Assembly (NCBI GenBank): GCA_003158365.1
Contig: PMIW01000059.1
Span: 1-12,884, forward strand
Direction: 5' to 3'
Length of the DNA stretch: 12,884 nt
Source of the DNA: Ignavibacteriota bacterium
Lineage (GTDB): Bacteria; Bacteroidota; Ignavibacteria; Tepidaquicellales; Tepidaquicellaceae
Shown: positions 12,808-12,884 of the stretch, in pieces
How positions within the stretch are numbered: position 1 is the stretch's first letter
How the letters are laid out: the number at the start of each line of letters is the position of its first letter
Notes under the pieces: model-generated
What the model was told of the DNA's origin: nothing
The model's input: the letters and a program-made list of their open reading frames with translations, nothing else
Databases searched by the model: none
Made by a program: the position numbers and the translations under genes

Positions 12808-12884
12808 TAAAAAGTCGCAGGTGAAAATTAATTATCTTTTGGGTAAGATAAAACATTAAAATGGTAAATTAAATGTTGTTTATT

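Overview
The window reads as chromosomal DNA from an AT-rich member of the Bacteroidota/Ignavibacteria/Chlorobi assemblage. The main evidence is the type IX secretion (T9SS) C-terminal sorting domain with its YPNPFNP signature in two proteins. Supporting evidence is the set of lipoproteins, the frequent absence of Shine-Dalgarno sites and the style of an integrase N-terminal fragment. No species can be named from the sequence.

Layout: (1) 1-1559, minus strand, is the N-terminal 519 residues of a large secreted beta-rich protein that runs off the left edge. (2) A divergent gap leads to a CapA/PGA_cap-type metallophosphatase lipoprotein (1896-3005) and then tRNA-Phe(GAA) (3079-3151) with its own terminator. 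(3) From 3110 to 6106 lies a probable decayed integrative element in tRNA-Phe. It has a second, hairpin-interrupted copy of the tRNA 3' end, the first ~30 codons of a tyrosine-recombinase-like protein, and a cargo gene for a Kelch + LamG T9SS surface protein (3675-5729) with six AATC repeats in its leader and a strong terminator. It ends in an exact 39-bp repeat of the tRNA-Phe 3' half. (4) 6119-8387 holds a small two-helix membrane protein, a zinc-ribbon/TPR/tail-anchored protein and a second, more GC-rich T9SS protein. (5) 8607-9866, minus, is a single-pass membrane protein of unknown function with operator-like palindromes upstream. (6) 9867-10611 has no intact gene but carries an imperfect inverted repeat abutting the C-terminal remnant of a short-chain dehydrogenase. 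(7) 10612-11019, minus, is a small lipoprotein preceded by a G/C-tract palindrome like CsoR-family operators. (8) 12800 to 11229, minus, is a two-gene operon: an ECF sigma factor and a membrane/lipoprotein with two plausible translation starts and an internal duplicated motif, ended by a strong terminator.

The genes are mostly cell-envelope and secreted products. The two most interesting units are the tRNA-Phe element, which appears to have delivered a T9SS-exported surface protein, and the ECF sigma operon, whose second gene occupies the usual anti-sigma position but does not resemble a known anti-sigma. No CRISPR array, rRNA or complete transposase was found.
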